From contig SVHD01000029.1 of assembly GCA_015056015.1 (NCBI GenBank), positions 1-33,747 of the forward strand: a stretch of DNA of 33,747 bases, read 5' to 3'. Every line of letters starts with the position of its first letter. Position 1 is the first letter of the stretch. Source of the DNA: Clostridiales bacterium (lineage in GTDB: Bacteria; Bacillota; Clostridia; Christensenellales; Aristaeellaceae). The notes below the pieces were generated by a model. That model did not search any database and had not been told where the DNA came from. It saw only the letters and a list, made by a program, of their open reading frames with translations. Both the position numbers and the translations under genes were made by a program. Below are positions 1 to 8,818 of the stretch, one piece after another.

Positions 1-306
1 GGCATGGATGGCCCCCTCCGCCGTAAATACGGCATTTTCCTGGGTATACCGGGAATCCTGCAGGATGGCTTTTAACTGCCATCCTTTTTCTTTTGAAAGC
101 GTCTTATCGGCATCCGAAATCAGGCCGCAGAGGATTTTTTGCCCCTTTGGCATCTGCTTTTTCAGTTCATCCGAAATTTGAGAGCGGGGAAGAGAAAGTA
201 CCACAAAATCCCAGGGCCCTTCCCGGGTGACAATATGCCCCCGTTCCCTGCTCAGCTCTGCCAGATATGCGCTTCGCGCATCATCGCCGTCAATATACAG
301 ACGCAT
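1..306 (-). CDS. dpaA: Probable dipicolinate synthase subunit A, N-terminal part (cut by window edge)
   Basis: The reading frame starts at the ATG at 306 and runs off the left edge, so only about 102 residues are visible. The start reads MRLYIDGDDARSAYLAEL, like the N-terminal nucleotide-binding strand of dipicolinate synthase A, and the last visible residues include a TAEGAI motif like the segment that precedes the second Rossmann domain in clostridial DpaA/SpoVFA. That enzyme works with subunit B to make dipicolinic acid in the mother cell during sporulation, which would mark the organism as a spore former. The start is supported by a GGGGGAA ribosome binding site 7 bases upstream. That site lies inside the 3' arm of the clpB terminator hairpin. 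The family assignment rests on two short motifs and is not certain. Confidence 0.55.
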   Translation of the reverse strand, partial: MRLYIDGDDARSAYLAELSRERGHIVTREGPWDFVVLSLPRSQISDELKKQMPKGQKILCGLISDADKTLSKEKGWQLKAILQDSRYTQENAVFTAEGAIHA

Positions 307-307
307 G

Positions 308-355
308 AAAAAATTCCCCCTTCACAGCATGCGATACTGCATCCTATGAAGGGGG
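308..355 (-). terminator. Rho-independent terminator of clpB, overlapping the next gene's ribosome binding site
   Basis: Read leftward, a 9-bp stem (CCCCCTTCA with TGAAGGGGG) closes over an inner ATGC/GCAT hairpin and is followed by AATTTTTT. It lies just after the clpB stop codon. Its 3' arm contains the GGGGG Shine-Dalgarno of the downstream gene. Confidence 0.7.
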
Positions 356-367
356 AGGAGGAAGCGT
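340..367 (-). promoter_or_regulatory. Candidate sporulation (sigma-K-like) promoter before the dipicolinate synthase gene
   Basis: Read leftward there is AC, a 17-base gap, then CATAGGATG, close to the sigma-K pattern (AC, 16-17 bases, CATAnnnTA) with one mismatch at the end. It is placed to give a short leader for the gene starting at 306, and sigma-K control would be expected for dipicolinate synthase. The pattern is weak and could be chance. Confidence 0.25.
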
Positions 368-378
368 GAGAGGAAATT

Positions 379-2979
379 TTACCCGACGGACGCGATGAAA
401 TCAGCCGTGGGATCGGCGTCGATGAGGATGGTTTGCCCGGGCAGGATATCCCCGGCGATGAGCTTTCTTGCCACCAGGGTTTCAATCCTGCTTTGCAGAA
501 TCCGCTTCATGGGCCGGGCGCCATAGATGGGATCATAGCCCTGCTCCATCAGCCGATCCAGGGCGGCGTCGGTGAGGGAAAGAGAAAGCTGCTTATCCTT
601 GAGGCGATTCCGCAGCCGCTCCAGCAGCAGATCCACAATGGAACGCACCTGATCCCGGCTCAGGGGGGTAAAGAGCACGGTATCATCAATACGATTGAGG
701 AATTCGGGACGGAAATGGCTGCGCAGCAAGGCCTGCACGGCGGATTTGGCATTTTCGGAAAGATTGCCGTTTTCGTCAATGCCCTCCAGAATCTGGGAAG
801 AACCCAGATTGCTGGTCATAATCAGGATGGTATTGCGGAAATCCACCGTCCGGCCCTGGCTGTCGGTAACCCGGCCGTCATCCAGAATTTGCAACAGAAT
901 ATTGAATACGTCGGGATGGGCCTTTTCCATTTCATCAAAGAGCACCACGGAATAGGGATGACGGCGCACGGCCTCGGTGAGCTGGCCGCCCTCCTCATAG
1001 CCCACATAGCCGGGAGGTGCCCCGATCAGGCGGGATACAGAGAATTTTTCCATGTATTCCGTCATATCAATGCGCACCAGATTTTTTTCATCATCGAACA
1101 GGGCTTCGGCCAGGGTCTTTGCCAGCTCGGTTTTGCCAACGCCCGTGGGCCCAAGGAACAGGAAGGAACCGATGGGACGGTTTTCATCCGCAATCCCGGC
1201 GCGGGAGCGCAAAATGGCCTCGCTGACCAGATTGACGGCCTCATCCTGGCCGATGACCCGTTTATGCAGCACATCGGGAAGACGCAGCAGCTTTTCCCGC
1301 TCGCCCTCCACCAGCTTGCTGACGGGAATGCCCGTCCAGCGGGATACGATTCGGGCGATTTCCTCTTCGGTTACTTTATCCCTCAGCAGGGTGGCGTCAG
1401 GCGCCTTGGATTCCCGTTCAGCTTCTTCCAGCCGGGATTTGAGCCGCGGCAATTCCCCGTATTTCAGTTCGGCCGCACGGGAAAGATCATATTTCCGCTC
1501 CGCCTGCTCGATTTCGGCGTTGATTCTTTCGATTTCTTCCCTGAGCTTTTGCACCTGGCCGATTTCATTCTTTTCATTTTCCCAGCGGGTTTTCATTTCG
1601 TTGAATTGATCCCGCAGATCGGAAAGCTCTTTGCGAAGCTGGGTAAGGCGTTCCTGAGAAAGGGCGTCGGTTTCCTTTTTCAGGGCGGCCTCTTCAATTT
1701 CGTGCTGCATGATGGCCCGGCGGATATCATCCAGCTCGGTGGGCATGGAATCCATTTCCGTGCGGATCAGGGCGCAGGCCTCATCCACCAGATCGATGGC
1801 CTTATCCGGCAAAAACCGATCGGTAATATAGCGATTGGAAAGGGTGGCGGCGGCGATCAGCGCACCATCCTGGATTTTGACGCCGTGGAAGACTTCATAG
1901 CGCTCCTTCAGGCCGCGCAGGATGGAAATGGTATCCTCCACGGTGGGTTCATCCACCATCACCGGCTGGAAACGGCGCTCCAGGGCGGCGTCCTTTTCCA
2001 CATATTTGCGGTATTCATCCAGGGTAGTGGCGCCGATGCAGTGCAATTCGCCTCTTGCCAGCATGGGCTTAAGCAGATTGCCGGCGTCCATGGCGCCGTC
2101 GCTTTTTCCCGCGCCGACGATGGTATGCAATTCATCGATAAAGAGCAGAATTTTGCCTTCGCTCTTTTTAATTTCGGCCAGCACGGCCTTGAGGCGTTCT
2201 TCAAATTCCCCGCGGAATTTGGCGCCGGCGATGAGGGAACCCATATCCAGAGAAAAGACGGAGCGATCCTTCAGGCTATCAGGCACATCCCCGCGAACGA
2301 TGCGAAGGGCAAGGCCTTCGGCAATGGCGGTTTTGCCAACGCCGGGCTCGCCGATCAAAACGGGATTATTCTTGGTTTTCCGGGAAAGAATGCGGATCAC
2401 ATTGCGGATTTCCTGATCACGACCGATTACGGGATCCAGCTTTCCCTTCCGGGCCAATTCCACCAGATCGGAACCGAATTTTTTCAGCGCGTCATAGGTT
2501 TCCTCGGGATTTTCGCTGGTTACCCGGGCGGAACCGCGAACGGAGGAGAGGGCCTGCAGGAAATCGCTTTCGGAGATGGAAAGCTGACGGAAAAGGGGAG
2601 AGAGGGATTTATCGGCAGATTTCAGGAGCGCAATAAAAAGATGCTCCACGGAAATAAATTCATCCTTCATCCGGGCGGCTTCATCAGCGGCAGAGCGAAG
2701 GGCCTTATCCAGATCAGCGGAAATATAGATTTTGCCTTCCTCGCGGGAAAGACCGCGAACCTGGGGCAATTTCTGCAGCAGATTTTCCGTATTGCTTTCC
2801 AGCGTCTGCACATCCACATTCATCTTGGACAGCAGCTGAGGAATCAGTCCCTGGGGCTGGGCAAGCAGGGAGGAGAGCAGATGGATCTGCTCCAATTGCT
2901 GATGCCCGTGCTCGGCGGCGATGCGCTGGGCGCCCTGAATGGCCTCCATGGATTTTTGCGTGTATTGATTCTGGCTCAT
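379..2979 (-). CDS. clpB: ATP-dependent disaggregase chaperone ClpB
   Basis: An 866-residue Hsp100 protein of normal ClpB length. It pulls aggregated polypeptides through its hexameric pore together with DnaK. Visible parts are the Clp N-terminal repeat domain (about residues 1-145), AAA module 1 with Walker A GEPGVGKT at 210-217 and the FIDELHT Walker B, a long coiled-coil middle domain (about 405-525) that separates ClpB from ClpC/ClpA, and AAA module 2 with GPTGVGKT at 610-617. No ClpP-binding loop is apparent. The gene stands alone between a CtsR-controlled promoter and a terminator. No ctsR or mcsAB gene is in the window, so its repressor would be encoded elsewhere. Confidence 0.97.
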   Translation of the reverse strand: MSQNQYTQKSMEAIQGAQRIAAEHGHQQLEQIHLLSSLLAQPQGLIPQLLSKMNVDVQTLESNTENLLQKLPQVRGLSREEGKIYISADLDKALRSAADEAARMKDEFISVEHLFIALLKSADKSLSPLFRQLSISESDFLQALSSVRGSARVTSENPEETYDALKKFGSDLVELARKGKLDPVIGRDQEIRNVIRILSRKTKNNPVLIGEPGVGKTAIAEGLALRIVRGDVPDSLKDRSVFSLDMGSLIAGAKFRGEFEERLKAVLAEIKKSEGKILLFIDELHTIVGAGKSDGAMDAGNLLKPMLARGELHCIGATTLDEYRKYVEKDAALERRFQPVMVDEPTVEDTISILRGLKERYEVFHGVKIQDGALIAAATLSNRYITDRFLPDKAIDLVDEACALIRTEMDSMPTELDDIRRAIMQHEIEEAALKKETDALSQERLTQLRKELSDLRDQFNEMKTRWENEKNEIGQVQKLREEIERINAEIEQAERKYDLSRAAELKYGELPRLKSRLEEAERESKAPDATLLRDKVTEEEIARIVSRWTGIPVSKLVEGEREKLLRLPDVLHKRVIGQDEAVNLVSEAILRSRAGIADENRPIGSFLFLGPTGVGKTELAKTLAEALFDDEKNLVRIDMTEYMEKFSVSRLIGAPPGYVGYEEGGQLTEAVRRHPYSVVLFDEMEKAHPDVFNILLQILDDGRVTDSQGRTVDFRNTILIMTSNLGSSQILEGIDENGNLSENAKSAVQALLRSHFRPEFLNRIDDTVLFTPLSRDQVRSIVDLLLERLRNRLKDKQLSLSLTDAALDRLMEQGYDPIYGARPMKRILQSRIETLVARKLIAGDILPGQTILIDADPTADFIASVG

Positions 2980-3025
2980 TTACCATTCCTCATTTCAGAA
3001 TAAGATCATGGAAAGATCAATGATT

Positions 3026-3042
3026 ATTGACTATCTTTGACC
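3026..3042 (-). promoter_or_regulatory. CtsR operator upstream of clpB
   Basis: Read leftward the site is GGTCAAA GAT AGTCAAT, matching the CtsR heptad repeat (A/GGTCAAA, three bases, A/GGTCAAA) at 13 of 14 heptad positions. It sits just downstream of the -10 box, where a bound repressor would block transcription. This implies class III heat-shock control of clpB. Confidence 0.85.
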
Positions 3043-3052
3043 TTTCATCTGT

Positions 3053-3080
3053 ATTCTAACACAAAAATTTACAATGTCAA
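3053..3080 (-). promoter_or_regulatory. Sigma-A promoter of clpB
   Basis: Read leftward, TTGACA (3080-3075), a 16-base spacer and TAGAAT (3058-3053). The -35 is a perfect consensus and the -10 has one mismatch. The CtsR box follows directly downstream. Confidence 0.8.
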
Positions 3081-3135
3081 GACAAAAAAATTAAATTTTT
3101 TGAACTTTTGGCGGAAACTGTCGTGCGGAAAGTGA

Positions 3136-3164
3136 TTGTATTTGCGCGCGATTTATGGTATGCT
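3136..3164 (+). promoter_or_regulatory. Sigma-A promoter of the peptidoglycan-binding lipoprotein gene
   Basis: TTGTAT, a 17-base spacer and TATGCT. It would give a leader of about 180 bases before the start codon at 3354. Confidence 0.55.
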
Positions 3165-3170
3165 ATTAGA

Positions 3171-3353
3171 TGGGAGGAAATCCACCCTGCAGTATGCCCC
3201 GGTGGAGAGAGGAAATATTCCTGTGCTTGCCCAAATAACAGGAAAAATTTTTCCAAAGAGACGGGAACAAATTTCTCCCGATAACCGTCTATTATGGTAG
3301 AAGATGCTTTCTCATCTTCATGGATTGCACCTACTTGGAAGGAAGGATGACCC
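3171..3353 (+). other. Structured 5' leader of unknown type
   Basis: The transcribed region between promoter and lipoprotein gene can form a series of hairpins: TCCACC with GGTGGA (3181-3206), TTCCTGT with ACAGGAA (3218-3244), AGACGG with CCGTCT (3259-3290) competing with CGGGA and TCCCG (3262-3280), and GAAGATG with CATCTTC (3300-3319). None is followed by a T-run. I do not recognise a known riboswitch core. The ribosome binding site GGAAGGAAGG lies at the 3' end. The region holds no gene. Confidence 0.4.
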
Positions 3354-4814
3354 ATGAAACACCGCCGTACGATCAAATTGGCCCTGGCTGCGTTGTTGAT
3401 TGCATTGCCGCTGATTTTGAGCGGCTGCTATGTGACGCCGGATATTGAAACCGGGAATAATCCGGGCGGCGCCCTGAATTTTCCGGAATACAATCCTACC
3501 ACCAGCGCGCCGACCAATGCGCCCACGAATGTGCCCACCAATGCGCCTACCACCAGTATCGGCAGCATTGTGACGCTGCCCACCAATCCCGGCGGCGTCA
3601 GCAGCTGGACCATTCAGCCCATCAGCACCATTGGTCAGGTAACGCCTGTGCCCGTTACCGCCCTTCCTTATACCGCTACGCCTTCGCCCACGCCCCAGGG
3701 CTCTTTGAAGCTGGGCTCCACCGGCGAGGATGTGCGTCAGGTGCAGCGCAAGCTGAAGGATCTGGGCTTCTATAAGGGCAGCGTTGACGGCGATTTTGGC
3801 GAAGCGACCGAAGCGGCCGTAAAGGCGTTCCAGAAGCAGTATGGCCTGGAAGCGGACGGCAAGGTTGGCAACAACACCAAGGCGAAGCTGGCCACTGCAC
3901 GCCAGACCGCCAAACCCACCGTTTCTCCCACCCGTCGGCCTACTGCCACGCCCCGTGCTACGGCTGTTCCTTCCTATAGCAGCAATACCTATCTGCGGGT
4001 AGGCTCTTCCGGCTCTGACGTGCGCAAGATGCAGGAACGGTTGATTTCTCTGGGCTATCTGGCCGGGAATGCCACCGGTAACTTTGACGAGGCCACCAGA
4101 GCCGGCGTCATTGCCTTCCAGAATCGCAATTGCTCTTATTCTGATGGCGTGGCAGGCCCTGATACCCTGAAGGCCCTCTATTCTTCCTCTGTCCGTTCCA
4201 CCTCTTCCGCTTCCGCCGTGATTGGCAATACCCTGCGCAATGGCAGCGAAGGCGCTGCTGTGCGCGTACTGCAATCCAAGCTCAAGTCTCTGGGCTATTA
4301 TACCGGCGTGGTGGATGGCGATTATGGCACGGGCACCGTGGAAGCTGTAAAGGCCTTCCAGCGTGCGCATGGCATGACTGCGGACGGCGTTGCCGGCGGC
4401 GGCACCTTTAACAAGCTCTTTGGCGGCGACGCCAAGAAGGCCTCTGCCTCTTCCTCGTCCAATCAGAATGCTTCTGCTACCCGGCGGCCTGTTGCCACCC
4501 GTAAGCCCACCGTAACCCCCAGAAAGACCGAAACCCCCATTCCGGCTAATATTTATGTCAAGGTTACGCCTGCTCCTGCCGGATCCGATTATATCACCCT
4601 GCGCCGTGGCCATCAGGGCACGCCCGTTGCTGATTTGCAGCGCGAGCTGAAATCCCAGGGCTACTTCAGCGGCACTGTGGATGGATTCTATGGCGAAGGC
4701 ACCGAAAATGCCGTGAAGGCCTTCCAGCGGGTCAATGGCCTGAAGGTGGACGGTGTGGCCGGTCCTGCCACCCAGCGTGTGCTCTTTGAAGGCGATTTCC
4801 CCTTCGGCGCATAA
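3354..4814 (+). CDS. Lipoprotein with four peptidoglycan-binding repeats
   Basis: A 486-residue exported protein. It begins with a positively charged lipoprotein signal peptide ending in the lipobox LSGC with Cys25, so it should be anchored on the outer face of the membrane. A Pro/Thr/Ala-rich low-complexity stretch (about 45-110) follows, then four PG_binding_1 repeats at about 118-179, 214-276, 294-356 and 416-478. Each has the LGS/NGS...DV..LQ..L..LGYY.G.VDG.YG..T..AVKAFQ pattern. Further Pro/Thr/Ser linkers separate the repeats. There is no visible hydrolase or other catalytic domain, so it probably acts as a wall-binding or wall-membrane tethering protein. It is a single-gene unit with its own promoter and terminator. 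Confidence 0.85.
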   Translation: MKHRRTIKLALAALLIALPLILSGCYVTPDIETGNNPGGALNFPEYNPTTSAPTNAPTNVPTNAPTTSIGSIVTLPTNPGGVSSWTIQPISTIGQVTPVPVTALPYTATPSPTPQGSLKLGSTGEDVRQVQRKLKDLGFYKGSVDGDFGEATEAAVKAFQKQYGLEADGKVGNNTKAKLATARQTAKPTVSPTRRPTATPRATAVPSYSSNTYLRVGSSGSDVRKMQERLISLGYLAGNATGNFDEATRAGVIAFQNRNCSYSDGVAGPDTLKALYSSSVRSTSSASAVIGNTLRNGSEGAAVRVLQSKLKSLGYYTGVVDGDYGTGTVEAVKAFQRAHGMTADGVAGGGTFNKLFGGDAKKASASSSSNQNASATRRPVATRKPTVTPRKTETPIPANIYVKVTPAPAGSDYITLRRGHQGTPVADLQRELKSQGYFSGTVDGFYGEGTENAVKAFQRVNGLKVDGVAGPATQRVLFEGDFPFGA

Positions 4815-4828
4815 GAATTTCAAAGCAG

Positions 4829-4866
4829 AAAAGCACTTATCGGAATGATCCGATAAGTGCTTTTTT
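4829..4866. terminator. Bidirectional rho-independent terminator
   Basis: A long near-perfect stem (AGCACTTATCGGA with TCCGATAAGTGCT, loop ATGA) is flanked by A residues on the left and TTTTTT on the right. It can end both the rightward lipoprotein transcript and the leftward sugar-gene transcript that converges on it. Confidence 0.93.
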
Positions 4867-4905
4867 ATGCATCGATTTGATCCTTTTGCTGGATCGGTTC
4901 GATCA

Positions 4906-5742
4906 TCAATCCAGCTGCAATTCTTCGCCGATCTTGATCAGCAGATCCCGGGCCTTGGCAATATCCTTGATCTGCTGTTCGCCGGAAATCTCGCGCTCGA
5001 TGATGTAGGTGCCGTTATAGCCCACATCCTTGAGGCGCTTGAGGATCAGCGGGAAATTGGCCAGGCCTTCGCCCACGGCGGCTTCCTTGCCCAGATGCTT
5101 GCCATCGGTGGGGTAGAAGCCATCCTTGATATGCAGATCGCGCACATACTTGCCGAATACCAGCACGGCGTCGGCGGGATTGCCCTTGCCGTAGAGCATC
5201 ACATTGGCGGTATCCAGATTGACGCCCACGTTATCCAGGCCGATTTCTTCAATAGCGCGCAGAATGGTCACAGGGGTCTCCTGGCCGGTTTCAAAGAGGA
5301 AGGTCTGGCCCCGTTCCTTCATCACACTGCAAATGCGGCGCAGGGAAATGACCGTGCCCCAGAAATCGGGATCATAATAGTTTTCGGGAATGAAGCCCAC
5401 ATGGGTGGCGATCTGATTGCAGCCCAGCTTTTCGGCAAAGGCGGAACCAGCGATCAGATCTTCTTCACGGCCGGCGCGATAAGCGGGGGGCACCAGACCG
5501 GCCGTCAGGGGGCCACCGGTGAAATTCCATTCCACCTTGCCGCGATAGCCCGCCCACAGGGTGGAAAGCTTTACGCCCGTTACCTCGGTGGCATGCTTGA
5601 TGGCATTGGCGGTTTCATCGGTATACAGGCCCGTATCCCAGAAACCGATCTGGCAGTATTCCATGCCCATTTCTTTGATTTGCTGGAAGCTCTTGAGATA
5701 ATCCGTGTCTTTCCTTCCGCGAACCATAACGCCCAGTTTCAT
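4906..5742 (-). CDS. Xylose-isomerase-like TIM-barrel protein (sugar phosphate isomerase/epimerase family)
   Basis: About 278 residues, the normal size for the AP-endonuclease-2/xylose-isomerase-like barrel family that includes IolE, IolI and sugar epimerases. Recognisable parts are an N-terminal MKLGVMVRG strand, THVGF, the VNLDTANV strand with metal-ligand-like Asp, the DLHIKDG strand typical of the family, and IIERE near the C-terminus. These are the usual positions of the divalent-metal ligands. I chose the ATG at 5742 because GGAGG lies 7 bases upstream; the in-frame ATG two codons earlier is too close to that site. The upstream oxidoreductase gene ends 2 bases before this start, so the two should be translated together. 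The substrate cannot be read from the sequence. Confidence 0.8.
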   Translation of the reverse strand: MKLGVMVRGRKDTDYLKSFQQIKEMGMEYCQIGFWDTGLYTDETANAIKHATEVTGVKLSTLWAGYRGKVEWNFTGGPLTAGLVPPAYRAGREEDLIAGSAFAEKLGCNQIATHVGFIPENYYDPDFWGTVISLRRICSVMKERGQTFLFETGQETPVTILRAIEEIGLDNVGVNLDTANVMLYGKGNPADAVLVFGKYVRDLHIKDGFYPTDGKHLGKEAAVGEGLANFPLILKRLKDVGYNGTYIIEREISGEQQIKDIAKARDLLIKIGEELQLD

Positions 5743-5744
5743 AT

Positions 5745-6764
5745 TCATTCCTCCATCCATTTTCCGCCGTTTTCGGCGCTCTTTTTTAATGTTTCGATCA
5801 GCCGTACGGTATTGGCCGCATCGGCAGGCTGATTCCGGGTATTTTCGATTTCGCCCAGAATGCTGCGGGCGAAATATTCGATTTCTGCCGCCATCCGGTG
5901 ATTGCCCTTGCCATCGGGATCCAGGGGCGCTTCAAAGGGCTCTGCATCATCGGGATATACAGTGACAACACCCTTATTCAAAACGATGGTAGCCTTTTCA
6001 AAATTGACGCTGTAGCCCATGGTGAAGGGGAAGCCCTTGGCCTTGCCCCAATCGCCGATGGCGGTAACGATCATATCGTCATAAGCAAAGGTGCTGTGGA
6101 TGGCGGAGCATTTGAGCCTGGCGTCGCTGACCAGGGCGCTGACGGCCTTGGGCTCGCCAAAAAGATAGCGCACCATATCCACATCATGAATATGCATATC
6201 CAACGCAACGCCGCCGGAACGATCATAATCCTGGAACCAGCCATCGTATCCCCAGCGGGGAGTGGAACTGAGCCGTTCAAAGAAAGCAGAGGTTACCTTG
6301 CCGTAGGTGTTCTGATCAATGGCGTCCTTAAGCACGGTATACATATGATCAAAGCGCAGGCACATGCCGATCATCAGCTTTTTGCCGCTTTCCCTGGCGG
6401 CGGCCAGCATTTCATCGCAAAGGGCGGAAGAAAGGCCCATGGGCTTTTCGCACTGCACATTGTAGCCGAGCCGCAGCAATTTGATCGCATATTCTGCATG
6501 CAGATAAGTAGGCAGGCATATATCGATTACATCCAGCTCTTCCTTTTCCAGCATTTCATCCAGGCTGGTATAGGTATGATACTGGGAAATATCCGATTCC
6601 TGGCCGTTTCCCTGGTTGATGGTCACTTCTTTTTCAAATTGTTTGGGATCAATATCGCAAAGCGCAACCAGCTTGACGGGCGCCTGCTGCCTGGCAAGAA
6701 GTTCATATCCGGAACGGTGAGAACGAGCGATGCCGCCATAGCCCAGAATGGCTGCCTTCAGCAT
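5745..6764 (-). CDS. Gfo/Idh/MocA family NAD(P)-dependent oxidoreductase
   Basis: A 339-residue protein with the N-terminal Rossmann motif AAILGYGGIARSHRSGY, the family EKPMG motif (CEKPMGLSS) with the conserved Lys, and a C-terminal alpha/beta substrate domain containing GGVALDMHIHDVDMVRYL, which carries the conserved GG...D..H.DD-type His/Asp. These enzymes oxidise or reduce sugar hydroxyls, for example inositol, glucoside C3 or amino sugars. The start at 6764 follows AAAGGAGG with good spacing. The frame extends 27 codons further upstream, but that stretch lies across the promoter. Pairing with an isomerase-like TIM barrel is typical of inositol or 3-keto-glycoside pathways; which one applies here is not known. 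Confidence 0.88.
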   Translation of the reverse strand: MLKAAILGYGGIARSHRSGYELLARQQAPVKLVALCDIDPKQFEKEVTINQGNGQESDISQYHTYTSLDEMLEKEELDVIDICLPTYLHAEYAIKLLRLGYNVQCEKPMGLSSALCDEMLAAARESGKKLMIGMCLRFDHMYTVLKDAIDQNTYGKVTSAFFERLSSTPRWGYDGWFQDYDRSGGVALDMHIHDVDMVRYLFGEPKAVSALVSDARLKCSAIHSTFAYDDMIVTAIGDWGKAKGFPFTMGYSVNFEKATIVLNKGVVTVYPDDAEPFEAPLDPDGKGNHRMAAEIEYFARSILGEIENTRNQPADAANTVRLIETLKKSAENGGKWMEE

Positions 6765-6798
6765 GGGAAAACCTCCTTTTTTATTCATTGCTGTCTGT

Positions 6799-6827
6799 AT
6801 TATAGCGGTTTGGATGCGGAATTTCAA
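6799..6827 (-). promoter_or_regulatory. Sigma-A promoter of the oxidoreductase/TIM-barrel operon
   Basis: Read leftward, TTGAAA (6827-6822), a 17-base spacer and a perfect TATAAT (6804-6799), 35 bases before the start codon. Confidence 0.85.
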
Positions 6828-6963
6828 TATAAAATATGGCTTCATTTTTTATGGATATTATTTTATAATGTTTCGTGAATCAGATTTTTCGCAGAAATTA
6901 TTTTTTTATACGATATTTTTTCTTCCCCGTTCGTCTATAAAGGTGTAAGGAGGTGAGGGAAAG

Positions 6964-7488
6964 ATGAGCTTTGTCATGGGCCCTGACGATGCTCTGAAGC
7001 GGGATCAGAAACTGGAAGCGATGGTGGCGCAATATCAGCATTCGCTTTTGCGCATGTGCTATATGCAATTGCGCGATCGGCAGCTGGCGGAGGATGCGGT
7101 GCAGGAAACATTCATCAAGGCATACCGGAATCTTTCCGCCTTTGCGGGGAAAAGCAGCGAAAAAACATGGCTGATGAAGATTGCCATCAATACCTGCCGC
7201 GATCTGAACCGATCCGGATGGATGCGGCTGATGGATCGCCGCTATACACCGGATATGCTGCCGGAAGCAGCGGCGCCATTTGAAGAAAAGGAAGAGGAAT
7301 TGGTCATTGCCGTGATGCAATTGCCATTCAAGCTTCGCGAAGTGATTCTTTTGCATTATTACCAAGGAATGAGCACCATTGAAATTGCCGATTCGCTGGG
7401 CATTTCCCAATCATCGGTATCGGGCAGATTGAAAAGAGCGCGGGATAAAATGCGCATCACATTGGAAGGGAGAGGATTTTATGAATGA
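6964..7488 (+). CDS. ECF-type RNA polymerase sigma factor
   Basis: A 174-residue protein made of sigma region 2 (about residues 20-90, with the LAEDAVQETFIKAYRNL region 2.2-2.3 signature) and region 4 (about 115-168, with the helix-turn-helix MSTIEIADSLGISQSSVSGRLKRAR). Regions 1 and 3 are absent, as expected for an extracytoplasmic-function sigma factor. It should direct RNA polymerase to a small stress or envelope regulon. It starts after AAGGAGGTGA. Its last codons overlap the start of the next gene by 8 bases, the usual arrangement of a sigma factor with its membrane anti-sigma factor. Confidence 0.92.
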   Translation: MSFVMGPDDALKRDQKLEAMVAQYQHSLLRMCYMQLRDRQLAEDAVQETFIKAYRNLSAFAGKSSEKTWLMKIAINTCRDLNRSGWMRLMDRRYTPDMLPEAAAPFEEKEEELVIAVMQLPFKLREVILLHYYQGMSTIEIADSLGISQSSVSGRLKRARDKMRITLEGRGFYE

Positions 7489-8803
7489 ACATAAGATGCA
7501 GGAACAGATGAAAAATGCCATCGATCATCGCCTCTCCGGCCTGGAGGGAAATCCGTATCTGGCCCAGCGGATCATAGCAGCCGAAAAAGGAGAGAAGCCT
7601 GTTATGAAGAAAAAATTATCCGTTTCGCTGGCATTGGTTCTTTTGTTGATGATTCTGACCGCGGGGGTGGCTATTGCCCTGGTTCAATCCAATATCGCGG
7701 ATCATTTGTATGGCGGGGAAGAGAATATCCCCGAAGGCGTGGTGGAGCAGATCATGCAGCCTCAGGCCACGCAAAGCACTGCCCTGGGCGCCCTTTCCAT
7801 CGATGAATTGCTCTATGACGGAAGCGGCCTGCATACCTCCTTTACCATTGAAAATCCCACCCAGGATGCGCTCTTGTATACCCTGGAGGGAATCTGGGTG
7901 AATGGCGATCCGGTGGTTTACAACCGGATGATTACCGAAGGCACCTGGGATTCCGGCTTCGTGCTGGGCGGCAGCGTGGATGGAAAGGATATGGCGCAAA
8001 GCATTTCCATCTACAACCGGGCGGAACAAATCTACAAATTCGGGGAAAACGGCAAATATGCCGGCATGGAAATGCTGCCCAAGGGCGATGTGACGCTGAA
8101 AATCGCCGTTGCCGTATGGCGGCCGATCAACGATGTGGAATTGCTGGATTACAGCCAGTATGAGGGCGAGGACAGCGCTGCGACCAAAGATCATCTGACG
8201 GTGGACGGCAATGGATTTTCCCTGCTGTGGCGCTTCATACCGAAGGAAGACTATGTTTCCTACAAGGCCAATGAATCCGGGGCCCAGATCTATTCGGAAA
8301 TTTACAAAAAGCTGGGCTGGGCGGAATTGGTTGATATGATCGAAGTGGAAACCAAGGTCAATCTGGATGAAAACTGGATTGCCCGGGCCGTGCCTGAAAG
8401 CATGGAATATGAGCTGGAAGGCTGCCGTCTGGTTTTCAATCAATTTGATCTGACCCATGCCGGCGGCAGAATCGACGGATGGATTTACGGGGATTATGCC
8501 GCCGTAAAGGAACAAATGAAAATCGGCATGATGCTGGTGGATCGGGAAAATGGACGGATTCTGAGCGACGGAACCTTTTGGGGAGAGCAGCGAGAAGGGC
8601 TGCATTTCAGCCTGACGCTGGCCCCGGTTACCGGTGAATTGCCCGATCAGGTGTATCTGGCTCCTGCGGTTGCCAATAATCCCTGCTGGGATGAAACCCT
8701 GCCCTGCTATGATCCCAATCTGGAAAAGCCGGATGGGGTGATCAGAGAATTCCAGTTTGATTTTGACCATGCAATTTTGATTCAGCTGGAGCAGAGCAAA
8801 TAA
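7481..8803 (+). CDS. Membrane-anchored anti-sigma-like protein with large extracellular domain
   Basis: A 440-residue protein with a short cytoplasmic N-terminus (about 1-45), one transmembrane helix at about 46-69 (LSVSLALVLLLMILTAGVAI) and an external domain of about 370 residues. The external part begins with a segment resembling DUF4179-type domains of other sigma-factor partners (ADHLYGG...IDELLYDGSGLHTSFTIEN). The start codon overlaps the end of the sigma gene, so the two proteins should be made together. I infer that the cytoplasmic tail holds the sigma factor and the external domain senses an envelope signal. No zinc-binding HxxxCxxC anti-sigma motif is visible in the tail, so a standard ZAS domain is not supported. 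Confidence 0.7.
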   Translation: MNEHKMQEQMKNAIDHRLSGLEGNPYLAQRIIAAEKGEKPVMKKKLSVSLALVLLLMILTAGVAIALVQSNIADHLYGGEENIPEGVVEQIMQPQATQSTALGALSIDELLYDGSGLHTSFTIENPTQDALLYTLEGIWVNGDPVVYNRMITEGTWDSGFVLGGSVDGKDMAQSISIYNRAEQIYKFGENGKYAGMEMLPKGDVTLKIAVAVWRPINDVELLDYSQYEGEDSAATKDHLTVDGNGFSLLWRFIPKEDYVSYKANESGAQIYSEIYKKLGWAELVDMIEVETKVNLDENWIARAVPESMEYELEGCRLVFNQFDLTHAGGRIDGWIYGDYAAVKEQMKIGMMLVDRENGRILSDGTFWGEQREGLHFSLTLAPVTGELPDQVYLAPAVANNPCWDETLPCYDPNLEKPDGVIREFQFDFDHAILIQLEQSK

Positions 8804-8818
8804 CGATTCCCAAAACAG

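Noticed and set aside
433-3003. An 856-codon open frame on the strand opposite clpB
   Set aside because: It mirrors clpB almost exactly, has no recognisable domain and no ribosome binding site. Codon bias in the real gene (few TTA, CTA and TCA codons) leaves the reverse frame open. Similar long antisense frames opposite the dehydratase and FdrA genes were dropped for the same reason.
6908-6940. Possible ECF-type autoregulated promoter before the sigma factor gene
   Set aside because: A CGTC -10-like element is present at 6932, but no AAC-type -35 element lies 16-17 bases upstream.
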